Assembly: GCF_016745275.1 (NCBI RefSeq)
Contig: NZ_JADOEP010000002.1
Coordinates: forward strand, 169,027 to 233,026
Reading direction: 5' to 3'
Source of the DNA: Enterococcus sp. BWB1-3
Lineage (GTDB): Bacteria; Bacillota; Bacilli; Lactobacillales; Enterococcaceae
DNA: 64,000 nucleotides
Made by a program: the position numbers and the translations under genes. This document shows positions 54,157 through 63,194 of this stretch, piece by piece (the first letter of the stretch is position 1; every line of letters starts with the position of its first letter). The notes under the pieces were generated by a model that did no database searches, had not been told where the DNA came from, and was given only the letters and a program-made list of their open reading frames with translations.

Positions 54157-54168
54157 CTACTCAGCCCC

Positions 54169-54522
54169 CTAATACTCAACTAATGAAAAAGAAACATCCC
54201 AAAGTGGTGCTGAGAGTGTTCGCCTATGCTGAACAATTGCCATCTTCCTATCGCCTGCATACATCGTTGCCACCCTATCACTTCCAGTCTGAGGATCTAA
54301 AAAAGTAACTGAGACTGCTGCCGGAGAGACTGCTGCAAGAATGGCACGAGCGTTCTGTTCGTTCACCCGCCAACCAATAGAAATTTTCCGAGTTCCTGCC
54401 CGGATGCGGTCACGATGCAACACGCCGGACTCGCTTCGAGTTGTATTTTCTGAGTCAATATCTGCCTCACTAACTTCGTACGTCCGGGGAGTTGCCATAG
54501 TGACTCCATTTATTTTTATCAC
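54169..54522 (-). CDS. Phage tail protein (DUF6711-like)
   Basis: A 117-residue protein starting MIKINGVTMATPRTYEVSEA, with a beta-rich body and SAPLWDVSFSLVEY end. Small proteins of this kind follow the tape measure gene in many Lactobacillales phages and probably belong to the distal tail. Confidence 0.65.
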   Translation of the reverse strand: MIKINGVTMATPRTYEVSEADIDSENTTRSESGVLHRDRIRAGTRKISIGWRVNEQNARAILAAVSPAAVSVTFLDPQTGSDRVATMYAGDRKMAIVQHRRTLSAPLWDVSFSLVEY

Positions 54523-54540
54523 GTTTCCGACACCTTCTTT

Positions 54541-57500
54541 CTATTTATTGCTCCTTAGTCGTCTCCGGTCCTCTGTTGTTAATAGAATCTGTTCCAATGG
54601 GTCAGTGCCGATGCTAACCGGAATAATAATATCCCCAGTTGTATCTTGAATATTCGCTTCCTGGAAACCTAGAAGAATAGCCTCAACAATGGACGATTTT
54701 AGACTTTCTATAGAAAAGGTTTGATCTGAAACAGTCCCGGCAAAGCTCGGCATTGGACTACTCAAAGCATCCGGCATAATGATTTCTGAGAAGCTGCCCA
54801 TGGTGCTTGCGATTCCAGCACCGATTCCACCCAAGACTTGAGCATTCAACGGAAGAACCGCCTCAGGTCCTGCTTCTCCACCGACAAGATTTTCATTGCC
54901 GTTTTTTCCAAATAAAGTAGCACGAGTTAGAATACCACCTTTAGCCAAATACTTCACTTTCGGAATGTCAAATCCAAATTTCTTTCCACCGAAACCTGGT
55001 ACCCATTTAGGTATATCAATGTTAATACTATTTAATGCATCGACCATTATGTTGATTAAGTTGATAATTGCGTTTATTGGCGCTTTGGCTAAAGCAACTA
55101 ACCCATCAAAAATCCCTCCGAATATATCAGAAACACCTTGCCAGACTCGTTGCCAGTCTCCTGTAAATACACCAGCAACAAAATTAATGATTCCCTCGAA
55201 TATTCGTTTTATACTATTCCAGATATTTTCAACGTTACGGAAAAAGGCGTTCAGTATATTACCAAACACTCCAAACGATTTGGTCCAATCAGTTGCAAAA
55301 ATTCCAGTAAGAAACTGAGTGAATTTGCTAAAAACATCTTGAATATTAGACCAAATGCCTGAGGCTATTCGTTGCAATCTCTCCCATAAATCTGAGAGAA
55401 ACTCCGAAATACTATTCCAGATTTCTTCTGTTTTCGCTTTCACATCTTCCCATTTTTCACCGATCCACTTCCCAAGTTCTTCTGCCTTCTCTTTTACAGA
55501 ATCCCAATTTCTAGCAAGCAAAACTCCTGCTGCAATAATTAAACCTATGGCAGCAATAGCAATTCCAATAGGAGACGTTAAGAATGCAATCGCTCCAGTT
55601 AATAAGGTACTGACTCCTGTTGCAATTCCCGCTACGGCATTCCATATAGAAACAGCGGCAGAAACCAATCCCCAAGCAGTTGCAAATGAGCCCAAAATAA
55701 TCACGAATGCCTCAACAATTGCTTGATGCTCTCTAATCCAATTACCAATAGATTCTAAGGATTTCGAGAGTGTTTCAAGTACACTGATGATTACCCCGCC
55801 GGTCCACTCAGCAAGAGGTTGTAAGAAACTATCCCACAGCCATGAAAACAAAGGCTGTAAAGTCTCAATAGTGTCATTAAGCACACCCAGAACACTGCTT
55901 AAAAGATCCAGAAAAGCAGGGATAAAATCTTCTATGGTGTAACTTGTTAATGGCAACAACACATTTTCGTAGAACCAAACCAAGCCATCTCCAATTTTTT
56001 GTGTCAATGGCTGAATGGCTTTCAAAAGTTTATCAATTGATTTCAGTAATGGAGTAAAATCTAACTCTTTTGCCCAATCTGCAGTTGCTTTTGTGATTTT
56101 GTTCAATGTACCTAGAATGGTTTCAATAATTCCTAGAATGCCAGACATGATACTTGTTCCGACATCACCCTCTTCCCATGCCTTTGCAAATTGACCTGCC
56201 AGATTCCTGATAACATTAAAAATATTTGTAAAAATATCTAGCAAATGAGCTGCTATTCGTTCGCCTGTTCCGTCATTCCACGCGTCACGAAAAGAAATTG
56301 TAATTTTTTCTAGTAAGTCTAAAATACTGATAAACATTTCGAAAATAGAACGAATCAAGTCCGTTCCACGTCCATCATCTACCCAGGCATTTTTGAAAGC
56401 TCCTGCTACATCGCCTATTACACCTAAAAGTTCTGCAAATAAGGAAAGAAGTTTTTCAATCAATAATTGTCCAGTTCCATCTGTCCAAACTTCCATAAAA
56501 CTTCTGCCGATCTCTTTATTCAAACCTATTATTTCACGTAGACTATATTTAAAAGCATTCATCACTTTCTTACCTTGTTTATCCCAAGCCTTGCGGATAG
56601 GATCGAACAACTGAGACATGATCTCCTTGAATTTATTCGCAAAATCGGTTAACCAAGCAGGTGTTTCAGGCTCTTCTACATCCCAATCTAAACCACCAGT
56701 TCCGGCTTGATCATCATCACTGTTGAAAGATAACGTGTTAATTTCATCAAATCCAGCCAGCTGTTGTTGCAATTTCTTCGCAGTATTTTTTGCATCATCC
56801 ATATCGTCAATCGCATTCTGCAGATCTTCTGCGCCTTTTTTTGCAAATGAATAGGTTGTCCCGAAAAGTGTTGCGATAAATGAAGCAATATAGCCAGTTA
56901 CTTTAACCAGCGTGCTCATTAGCGCATTAATGGCTGGTAGTACAGCACTGTATATTGGATAGAACGCAGTCGCCATATTGACCTTAAGTTGATTCAGACT
57001 CGCTGCAAACTGTTCGTTTGTTTTCAATGCTTTAGTTAGGTAACTGCCAAATGTGGTGATACTTTTATAGATCAGACCAAAAACAATTAAACGTCGAGTA
57101 ATGCTTTTAAGAGCTGAATTGATCGTGCCCATGCTTTTGCTTGATTTCTTTGACCCTTTATCCACACTTCTGAAAAATCGATTAGAAGAGTGGATCGCTT
57201 GCCCGAATCCTCTCCTGACCCGCCTGATGCCATGTGCAATGACATTAGAAGTTCGATTCCAGATGGCACCCCATCTACTCACTTTTGCGGTATCATTGTT
57301 GACGTTATCGCCTAAAGACTGAACCCCTAGTCGTGCGTTTCCGGTTTGTATTGAGGATTCGTTAAGATTTGTATTAAGAGAGCCTAATGCTTCTCTTAAC
57401 GCTGCCGTGCGGTCCTCTGTTTGCGCCTGTGCTCGTTGCAATGCATCACTTTCAGAAATGAGGCTTTGCATTTGAACTTCTACTTTTTTCAGTTCATCCC

Positions 57501-58227
57501 TAGTTTTCAAAGATGCAGGTGAATCCCCAAGTTGGAAGCCTGTATCAAAAGAACCTGATACCGGAACCAATTGTTCTTTGTATGTTTCGTTCAATTGGTT
57601 TAACTTTGCTCTAAACTGCTCGATTTTAGCCTCATTTTTATCCATTTTCTTCGCTATATTCTCCAAGGCTTTTGGTGATTCGTTAAACTCATTGGTCAAA
57701 TCCTTCGCCAGTTTTTTTGCTTGATCATGGTACTTGATCATAGAAGCATAAGCACTGGCGATTTGGTTATCATACTTTATTTCAGATTGAGTATCGCCAA
57801 TGGTAGCTGATTCCTGTTTCTGCAATTTCAAAAAACTTAATGAGTCCTGCTTCGCTTGAGCCTGTCGAATCTTTGCGTTGATTTCATTCACAGTAGATTC
57901 AATCTCTTTAATTGCTCCTTTGCGACCATTACCCAGACCGCTCGCCAAATTCTTACTAGCTTTTTCACCAGCCTTGCCGAATAGCTCCTCAAAACGTTTC
58001 ATCTGGTTTTCTGACTGTTTATTCATTTTGTCGAACTGATCCGATAATTTTTGTGTCACCCGGTCAATATCTAGATTTGATTCCACTTTGTCCATGGTCC
58101 GGCCAGTAACCTGTTCAATTTTGTTCACTGCTGACTCTAATCGAGGGAGGTATTTATCCAAATTTTGCTGCAGTTTATCAAAGTTTGCCTCAATGATAAT
58201 CTGCAGAGTTTCCAACTCAATAGCCAT
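54541..58227 (-). CDS. Tape measure protein
   Basis: A 1228-residue protein, by far the longest in the prophage. Long N-terminal coiled coils (about 1-300), a hydrophobic segment at ITRRLIVFGLIYKSITTFGS, tryptophan-bearing helical repeats (about 520-760, each with WxDGxG-like turns) and a hydrophobic stretch around SPIGIAIAAIGLIIAAGVLL. It sets tail length and helps DNA entry. The ATG at 58227 follows GGAGGTG; a GTG two codons upstream is part of that site. Confidence 0.95.
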   Translation of the reverse strand: MAIELETLQIIIEANFDKLQQNLDKYLPRLESAVNKIEQVTGRTMDKVESNLDIDRVTQKLSDQFDKMNKQSENQMKRFEELFGKAGEKASKNLASGLGNGRKGAIKEIESTVNEINAKIRQAQAKQDSLSFLKLQKQESATIGDTQSEIKYDNQIASAYASMIKYHDQAKKLAKDLTNEFNESPKALENIAKKMDKNEAKIEQFRAKLNQLNETYKEQLVPVSGSFDTGFQLGDSPASLKTRDELKKVEVQMQSLISESDALQRAQAQTEDRTAALREALGSLNTNLNESSIQTGNARLGVQSLGDNVNNDTAKVSRWGAIWNRTSNVIAHGIRRVRRGFGQAIHSSNRFFRSVDKGSKKSSKSMGTINSALKSITRRLIVFGLIYKSITTFGSYLTKALKTNEQFAASLNQLKVNMATAFYPIYSAVLPAINALMSTLVKVTGYIASFIATLFGTTYSFAKKGAEDLQNAIDDMDDAKNTAKKLQQQLAGFDEINTLSFNSDDDQAGTGGLDWDVEEPETPAWLTDFANKFKEIMSQLFDPIRKAWDKQGKKVMNAFKYSLREIIGLNKEIGRSFMEVWTDGTGQLLIEKLLSLFAELLGVIGDVAGAFKNAWVDDGRGTDLIRSIFEMFISILDLLEKITISFRDAWNDGTGERIAAHLLDIFTNIFNVIRNLAGQFAKAWEEGDVGTSIMSGILGIIETILGTLNKITKATADWAKELDFTPLLKSIDKLLKAIQPLTQKIGDGLVWFYENVLLPLTSYTIEDFIPAFLDLLSSVLGVLNDTIETLQPLFSWLWDSFLQPLAEWTGGVIISVLETLSKSLESIGNWIREHQAIVEAFVIILGSFATAWGLVSAAVSIWNAVAGIATGVSTLLTGAIAFLTSPIGIAIAAIGLIIAAGVLLARNWDSVKEKAEELGKWIGEKWEDVKAKTEEIWNSISEFLSDLWERLQRIASGIWSNIQDVFSKFTQFLTGIFATDWTKSFGVFGNILNAFFRNVENIWNSIKRIFEGIINFVAGVFTGDWQRVWQGVSDIFGGIFDGLVALAKAPINAIINLINIMVDALNSINIDIPKWVPGFGGKKFGFDIPKVKYLAKGGILTRATLFGKNGNENLVGGEAGPEAVLPLNAQVLGGIGAGIASTMGSFSEIIMPDALSSPMPSFAGTVSDQTFSIESLKSSIVEAILLGFQEANIQDTTGDIIIPVSIGTDPLEQILLTTEDRRRLRSNK

Positions 58228-58257
58228 TATCACACCTCCATTCTTTTTATGTATGGA

Positions 58258-58623
58258 TTACTTTTTCGCACGTTTTTCTCGTGTCTTTTTAATTGCGTTT
58301 GCGACTTCTAGCATTTTCATTTGATCAATTTTCCATTGAGGGAGCTCTTCTTTTTGCTTAGTATATCCAGTCTCTTGGACCCCTAATATCGGAAAAGCAG
58401 CTGCCTGTTTTGGCATTTTCTGCGGTGCATGGACCGAATAACTTGTTAAGTTCGCTTGAGCATAAGCCAACTGTGCTTGTTCCTTCAGTTCCTGAATCCG
58501 ATTTTCTTTATAAGCTTCCACCTCTCGGATAATCTCTTGATAAGACAAGGACCAAAACCGATCTGCTTTAATTCCACATCGAATAGCTATCGGTTCCATA
58601 TCCTCAAAGAGTTCGCTCAACAT
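58258..58623 (-). CDS. Tail assembly chaperone, frameshift (GT) part
   Basis: A 121-codon frame that lacks a ribosome site at its first ATG. Its frame stays open upstream into the preceding gene as far as the slippery site at 58734-58740, so it is probably made as the C-terminal part of a fused gpG-gpT-like protein of about 261 residues. Sequence is helical and charged, ending KKTREKRAKK. Confidence 0.75.
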   Translation of the reverse strand: MLSELFEDMEPIAIRCGIKADRFWSLSYQEIIREVEAYKENRIQELKEQAQLAYAQANLTSYSVHAPQKMPKQAAAFPILGVQETGYTKQKEELPQWKIDQMKMLEVANAIKKTREKRAKK

Positions 58624-58634
58624 TAAGTATTCTT

Positions 58635-59042
58635 TTACAGGAGGCTGTCCTCTTGTTCCGGAACTTGTTCCGCTTCTTTGATCAGACTGATGTTTGTCCC
58701 ATGTTGTGACTCTTCTGCCGTTTTCTTCTTGCCGAAAAAACCAGCATCCTCAATCAACTGCTGAGCAAACTCTAACAGATCCATGAAGTCTCCACCGTTG
58801 TCACAATATTCATCGAACAAATCCGGCATTTCTTGCATTTTTAAATTATGCGTTAATCGAGTAGCGCTACAATGGATCAATGTCAAAAGTTCCCCTAATC
58901 GTGGAAAATCCATTTTCATATCCGCCGTCATAAATAATTTTATTGGGTTCTTTTTAGCGACCCGCTCAAATTCTACAATTGCATTCCCGTCTAATTTACA
59001 AGTCAATTCTTTCTTTCCAAAGTTCAATTTACGTGCTTGCAT
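58635..59042 (-). CDS. Tail assembly chaperone (G part)
   Basis: A 135-residue protein between the major tail protein and the tape measure, starting MQARKLNFGKKELTCKLDGN. Position and the downstream overlapping frame identify it as the gpG-like chaperone that coats the tape measure during tail assembly. Contains the slippery heptamer T-TTT-TTC after codon 100. Confidence 0.8.
   Translation of the reverse strand: MQARKLNFGKKELTCKLDGNAIVEFERVAKKNPIKLFMTADMKMDFPRLGELLTLIHCSATRLTHNLKMQEMPDLFDEYCDNGGDFMDLLEFAQQLIEDAGFFGKKKTAEESQHGTNISLIKEAEQVPEQEDSLL
58734..58740 (-). other. -1 frameshift slippery site
   Basis: On the minus strand the zero-frame codons GGT TTT TTC contain T TTT TTC, a canonical X-XXY-YYZ heptamer. 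The -1 frame has no stop from here through the downstream chaperone frame. Confidence 0.75.
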
Positions 59043-59110
59043 ACAATATTCCTCCTAGGTTTTAAGTAAAAATAAAAACCGGATTTCTCCGGTCTTATTG
59101 ATTTATGCCA

Positions 59111-59542
59111 TTATGCCACTGGTACGAAATCAGGTCCTGCTGACACTACAACTGACAGTGTAAACGTCAGAGCACCATTCACCTCAGCTCCGCCCATTTT
59201 TACAGCTGCTTCACCTGTAAAGTCAAAGGTACTGCCATCCGGAAATTTAACTTGCCAGTTCACTTGACCACCTGTTTCTGCCACAGTGTTTAATTCGTCA
59301 TAAACAGTTGCATCATACAAAATACCGAACTGTAATGTGTCCGTATCTTGCAATCCTTTAATATATGTCTTCTTTGAATCTGCCAAGGTTGTCGTTTCTA
59401 CTTGATCAGGATCGGACCCTAATTCCGGAGTGCTTTGTAAGCCGACGACCTCCGTAAAAGTTGGCGCACCGCCAACTTTGTAACTCAAAGTGGTATCTTT
59501 AGACAATAAGCCTGCAAATAGCTGTAAATCCATTTTTTTCAT
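59111..59542 (-). CDS. Major tail tube protein
   Basis: A 143-residue beta-rich protein starting MKKMDLQLFAGLLSKDTTLS. Position before the chaperone pair fits the tail tube subunit. The N-terminal DLQLFAG motif is shared with the capsid and scaffold proteins. Confidence 0.8.
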   Translation of the reverse strand: MKKMDLQLFAGLLSKDTTLSYKVGGAPTFTEVVGLQSTPELGSDPDQVETTTLADSKKTYIKGLQDTDTLQFGILYDATVYDELNTVAETGGQVNWQVKFPDGSTFDFTGEAAVKMGGAEVNGALTFTLSVVVSAGPDFVPVA

Positions 59543-59553
59543 ATTACTTCCTC

Positions 59554-59937
59554 CTAGTTTCGTGTAATTTGCAATGTGCGGTTATTGACCACTCCGCTTA
59601 CGGTAATAATTTTTCTGTTTAAATTTTTGATGTTTGCATCTTTTACTCGAACGTCTGAAAAGCCCATTTGATTTATTGCTTGTTGGACACTCTCAGCAAT
59701 CCGACCAATACCAGATTTATTTGTAAAAAGTTCAATCGTAATTGTCCATTGTGTTAAGAATTCGACTGTACTCTTATTTTTTCCAGCAGGTCTGGATTCG
59801 CAAGAATAAACCGCACAAGGCAACACTTTCCAATTTTCCGGATAAGTAGCAGCAACCGCTTTGATTTCTTCAATCTCCTTTAACGCTGCTACAATATCCG
59901 CTCGGATACTATAACGACTCATTCCATCAGTCGGCAA
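59554..59937 (-). CDS. Tail terminator / minor capsid protein
   Basis: A 127-residue protein starting MPTDGMSRYSIRADIVAALK; strand-rich second half (IITVSGVVNNRTLQI). Gene order (after the gp10-like gene, before the tube protein) fits a tail terminator. Confidence 0.65.
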   Translation of the reverse strand: MPTDGMSRYSIRADIVAALKEIEEIKAVAATYPENWKVLPCAVYSCESRPAGKNKSTVEFLTQWTITIELFTNKSGIGRIAESVQQAINQMGFSDVRVKDANIKNLNRKIITVSGVVNNRTLQITRN

Positions 59938-60472
59938 GGTCTCTCACCGCCTTGTCAATATGTTCTGCGTAAACTTCCTCGGCATACTCCGATACCTCTT
60001 TTAGCGCTGGGTATAGCGCTGGATGAGCAGGCTGTCCTCGTGTCATATAAAATTCAGTTCCTTGAATCTCAATGACTGGCATTCCGTAAAGTGCATTTAA
60101 ATCTCGATCGACAGAATCGACAGGAAAGAACCAACGTCCTTGTGTATAAACAGGGTTGATACCTTCCGGCAAGTCCTTTTGCGATTCTTGGCCAACTTCA
60201 CCAGTACCAAATTCAAAGAAAATGGCTTGCATCTTATCCGACCAGACTCGACCAACAATTTTATTCCCACCCGTCACCACTACTTCATTCTGATAAGAAC
60301 CTGCTAACTCACCAGACGAGTGTTTCGCTGAACTTTGAATAGATAGCTGTGTTTTGCTTAAAACGTCATCTGTGAGCTCCCAAGTGGCATCCTTAGAAGC
60401 TTGTTCGATAGCCTTTGGCAAATTATTCAGCTTTGCCAGTAACGATTCTTTACCTCGAACAGTAACGCCCAT
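59927..60472 (-). CDS. HK97 gp10-like head-tail protein
   Basis: A 181-residue protein with VRGKESLLAKLNNLPKAIEQ and FFEFGTGEVG, typical of gp10-like minor structural proteins at the head-tail joint. It overlaps the next gene by 11 bp. Confidence 0.75.
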   Translation of the reverse strand: MGVTVRGKESLLAKLNNLPKAIEQASKDATWELTDDVLSKTQLSIQSSAKHSSGELAGSYQNEVVVTGGNKIVGRVWSDKMQAIFFEFGTGEVGQESQKDLPEGINPVYTQGRWFFPVDSVDRDLNALYGMPVIEIQGTEFYMTRGQPAHPALYPALKEVSEYAEEVYAEHIDKAVRDLAD

Positions 60473-60655
60473 CTAATCACCTTCTGTCGCTTTCCTAATA
60501 AAAGATGAACGATTCTTTGAAGGAGACAAAAGTTCTTTTACACGATCCTTATCAGGCTTGCCATTTCCTGCAGGGTATACATCGTCCTTTTTGTAGTTGT
60601 GCCCTCCATTTTTAGAATCATTAAATGGACGTAATACTTTATATTTTTCAGTCAC
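60473..60655 (-). CDS. Small head-tail protein, paralogue of 61357-61665
   Basis: A 60-residue protein: KYKVLRPFNDSKNGGHNYKK, then DVYP and LLSPSKNRSSFI. The same pattern occurs in the first half of the protein encoded at 61357-61665, showing a duplicated domain in the connector region. Confidence 0.7.
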   Translation of the reverse strand: MTEKYKVLRPFNDSKNGGHNYKKDDVYPAGNGKPDKDRVKELLSPSKNRSSFIRKATEGD

Positions 60656-60670
60656 AATCTCGCCTCCAAT

Positions 60671-61012
60671 CTATAATCTTTCAAGTGTGACATTAACATG
60701 AGCCGAAAAAGTTTGAATAGCAATGATTTCAAAATCGGGCTTTTCTTCTTTCCCAACATATAAGCAGATGCCATCTTTTTCATTTTTTCCCTCTTTAATT
60801 TTGTCGCCTTGGTATTTGCATGATTTGATATAAGGTAGACGTTCACCATAGGTAGCTGCATCCGTTTTCCCTCCAGCTGATTGCACATTCATTTCGAGTT
60901 CCTTTGATTCGTCAGCGTATTCTGTAACTTCTTCACCTTCTTCATCAATTGAGACTATTCGCTGTTTCAAATAGACCGTTTCAAGATCCTTCTCTCTCAG
61001 GCGCATACTCAT
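60671..61012 (-). CDS. Head closure / stopper-like protein
   Basis: A 113-residue protein starting MSMRLREKDLETVYLKQRIV. Order and size fit a head-completion (stopper) protein between the connector and the gp10-like protein. Overlaps the connector gene by 4 bp. Confidence 0.65.
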   Translation of the reverse strand: MSMRLREKDLETVYLKQRIVSIDEEGEEVTEYADESKELEMNVQSAGGKTDAATYGERLPYIKSCKYQGDKIKEGKNEKDGICLYVGKEEKPDFEIIAIQTFSAHVNVTLERL

Positions 61013-61341
61013 AAGGTCCTCACCGTCGCTAAACGATATTTGTTGAGTTTTACTCTAATTTTGGACGGGAGCCCAACCTCAAAAGATTGGGAGACACCAC
61101 CCTCACTCCTAGCAGTCTCTCCCTCATTTCCTTCCATATTCAAATTGAAAATATAAAGTTCTTTTACTGAAATAGCCATATTTCCTGTTAATGTATCACG
61201 GTTACAGTAATCAAGAACTTCAAGTAATGCGTGTTCTAAATCATCCTTAAGAACCAATTTTTCTGTTTCATCAGTGATAGAATACTTTCTCTCCAGCTGT
61301 CCCTGTATCTTATCTAAAGCGATTTGATTTGTTTGATTCAT
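61009..61341 (-). CDS. Head-tail connector (gp6-like)
   Basis: A 110-residue mostly helical protein (LDKIQGQLERKYSITDETEK, YCNRDTL) fitting gp6/gp15-like DNA-packaging connectors. It lies 15 bp after the domain-duplicated gene. Confidence 0.75.
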   Translation of the reverse strand: MNQTNQIALDKIQGQLERKYSITDETEKLVLKDDLEHALLEVLDYCNRDTLTGNMAISVKELYIFNLNMEGNEGETARSEGGVSQSFEVGLPSKIRVKLNKYRLATVRTL

Positions 61342-61356
61342 AAGATATCACCCTTT

Positions 61357-61665
61357 TTACAAAGAAGTAATTCCGGCATTCAGCAACAATTCAATAATTT
61401 CTTCTCTTGTTACTTCTTCTGGAACTTCAATCTCTTTTTCTTTTGCAAGCTTTCTCAACTGAGTTTCTCTTACACCTTTAAAAGGCGATTCATCATCCTT
61501 TTTCTCTTCACATTTTTCAATAAAACTAAAATCATTGTGAGCAAAAGGGGATAATAAATGTTTGATTCTTTCATCATCCACTGCTTGTTCATCGAGTGGA
61601 TACAAGTCGCCGACTTTGAATAAGTGACCATTTTCAATGAATTGTGATTTAACAATATATGACAT
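61357..61665 (-). CDS. Head protein with duplicated domain and HeH/SAP-like tail
   Basis: A 102-residue protein. The first 50 residues share the G-H-x2-K-x2-D-x-YP ... LLSP pattern of the 60-residue protein at 60473. The tail ETQLRKLAKEKEIEVPEEVT and onward is a HeH/Rho-N-like helix-extended-loop-helix, seen in several phage head proteins and possibly nucleic-acid binding. Confidence 0.7.
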   Translation of the reverse strand: MSYIVKSQFIENGHLFKVGDLYPLDEQAVDDERIKHLLSPFAHNDFSFIEKCEEKKDDESPFKGVRETQLRKLAKEKEIEVPEEVTREEIIELLLNAGITSL

Positions 61666-61675
61666 AATAATCCTC

Positions 61676-62779
61676 CTATGGTTGTGCTACAGCATCAAGA
61701 ATGAAAACTTTTTCCATGTTTTCAAATGTAGGTAAAGAAGTCATGGAAACTTTCGTTTCAACTTGAACTGGATCATCTTGATGCATTGTCGTAACTGCCA
61801 CACCAGTGTCTACAATAGAAACATTAGATTTCCCACTGGTCATCAAATCAGATTCCTCTGGAGTAATTGCGAAGGCTGTATTGCCTAACGGTGTCCCTGG
61901 TAATAATGCAAACTTTTGATCCGGAACATATTTAACCCCATTCCCTGATTCATCCTCATAAAGTTTGTCATAAACAACAACATCCAGTCCAAGTTCTTCA
62001 CGCAAATACTGCAACACTTTCTGTCTGCCAAGAATAATGTCTCCCCCGCCAAATACAGAAATAGTTTTGTTAATTTTTGTATTGGCAACAATTTGATTTA
62101 ACGTAACTAAATTAGTGACAGCTCTCGTCGGCGTTTCTCCTGTATCCAATTCAATTTGTTCCTTAGCACGCTGAATGTCAAGAATAGGATTTGATTCGAT
62201 TGAATCAGACCAAGAAATGGAAGCATTCCCCATATGCTTCGGATTAAACTCATAATCAAGTTCGTATTTCATACCGTTTCCTTCGACCTCTGCTTTTCCA
62301 GTCATTAACAACTGCATTCTCATTACTTCACGAGTAACAGCAGCGCCTAACACCAATTCTGTAATATCATCAAAAATCTTATTCAAAATAGTATCAATCA
62401 TTATTTGATTACCGGAAGCAAGAACCAAGTTTAACTGTTGCCGTAAGTCCTCATCCACATACTTAGATTCCTTAAAGAAACCTAGTTTTGTCAATACCGT
62501 ATCGAATTCTTTCCGACCACGAGGAACAGCCTTTGCACCAAAAGCTGAAGGTTTCAACAATTTAGGCGCTCCAGTTCCACCTTTTGCCCACTTTATTTCT
62601 GTCCCAATCTGCTTAGTATTTGGAAATAGTTCTTCTCCCAAAAACGGTGGCAATGTTTGAAGTTTTTCTGTCCAATATGCTGCAATCTCCGGAGAAGTGA
62701 CAAAATCATAAATTGATTGTCCAGAAAACATTTGTAAATTCATTTCGCTACCAATATTTGCTAATACTTTTTTACCCAT
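61676..62779 (-). CDS. Major capsid protein (Phage_cap_E type)
   Basis: A 367-residue protein with the family pattern: LGEELFPNTKQIGTEIKWAK, then FKESKYVDEDLRQQL and PDQKFALLPGTPLGNTAFA. The ATG at 62779 lies 6 nt after AGGAGGG; a TTG immediately upstream is unlikely. The N-terminus contains MNLQMFSGQ, related to motifs in the scaffold and tail-tube proteins. Confidence 0.9.
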   Translation of the reverse strand: MGKKVLANIGSEMNLQMFSGQSIYDFVTSPEIAAYWTEKLQTLPPFLGEELFPNTKQIGTEIKWAKGGTGAPKLLKPSAFGAKAVPRGRKEFDTVLTKLGFFKESKYVDEDLRQQLNLVLASGNQIMIDTILNKIFDDITELVLGAAVTREVMRMQLLMTGKAEVEGNGMKYELDYEFNPKHMGNASISWSDSIESNPILDIQRAKEQIELDTGETPTRAVTNLVTLNQIVANTKINKTISVFGGGDIILGRQKVLQYLREELGLDVVVYDKLYEDESGNGVKYVPDQKFALLPGTPLGNTAFAITPEESDLMTSGKSNVSIVDTGVAVTTMHQDDPVQVETKVSMTSLPTFENMEKVFILDAVAQP

Positions 62780-62790
62780 CAAAATCCCTC

Positions 62791-63183
62791 CTATGCATTC
62801 CGCTTAACGAAAGTAATTTTTCCGTCTAAAGCTGCTTTAACGTTGTCATCAATTTCAACACTGGATGCTAAACGCTTTTCATTTACAAAACCAAATACCA
62901 AAACTGTTCCGTTTTGAGTACCAGCTGTAACATCTACTTCATACAACAATACTCCTTGAATTTCTTCAATATTTGTTGTCATCTGTAATTCAGCCATTTC
63001 ATTATCTAAAAAATCATCCGCCCCTCCAACAGGAGTGCCAGCTGGAATAATTTTCCGACCATTACTATCAGCTGTTATGTCAGTATCATTAATCTGTGCA
63101 CCAAAAGCTTGAAACAATACTGTATTTGCTAAAATCTGTTTGCGGTTCTCTCCTTTAGTAACAACAGTTCCCATCTTTGCCAT
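62791..63183 (-). CDS. Probable capsid decoration protein
   Basis: A 130-residue protein between scaffold and major capsid genes, with GRKIIPAGTPVGGADDFL, a pattern seen in small head-decoration or stabilising proteins. Assigned mainly by position. Confidence 0.65.
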   Translation of the reverse strand: MAKMGTVVTKGENRKQILANTVLFQAFGAQINDTDITADSNGRKIIPAGTPVGGADDFLDNEMAELQMTTNIEEIQGVLLYEVDVTAGTQNGTVLVFGFVNEKRLASSVEIDDNVKAALDGKITFVKRNA

Positions 63184-63194
63184 TGTAGTTCCTC

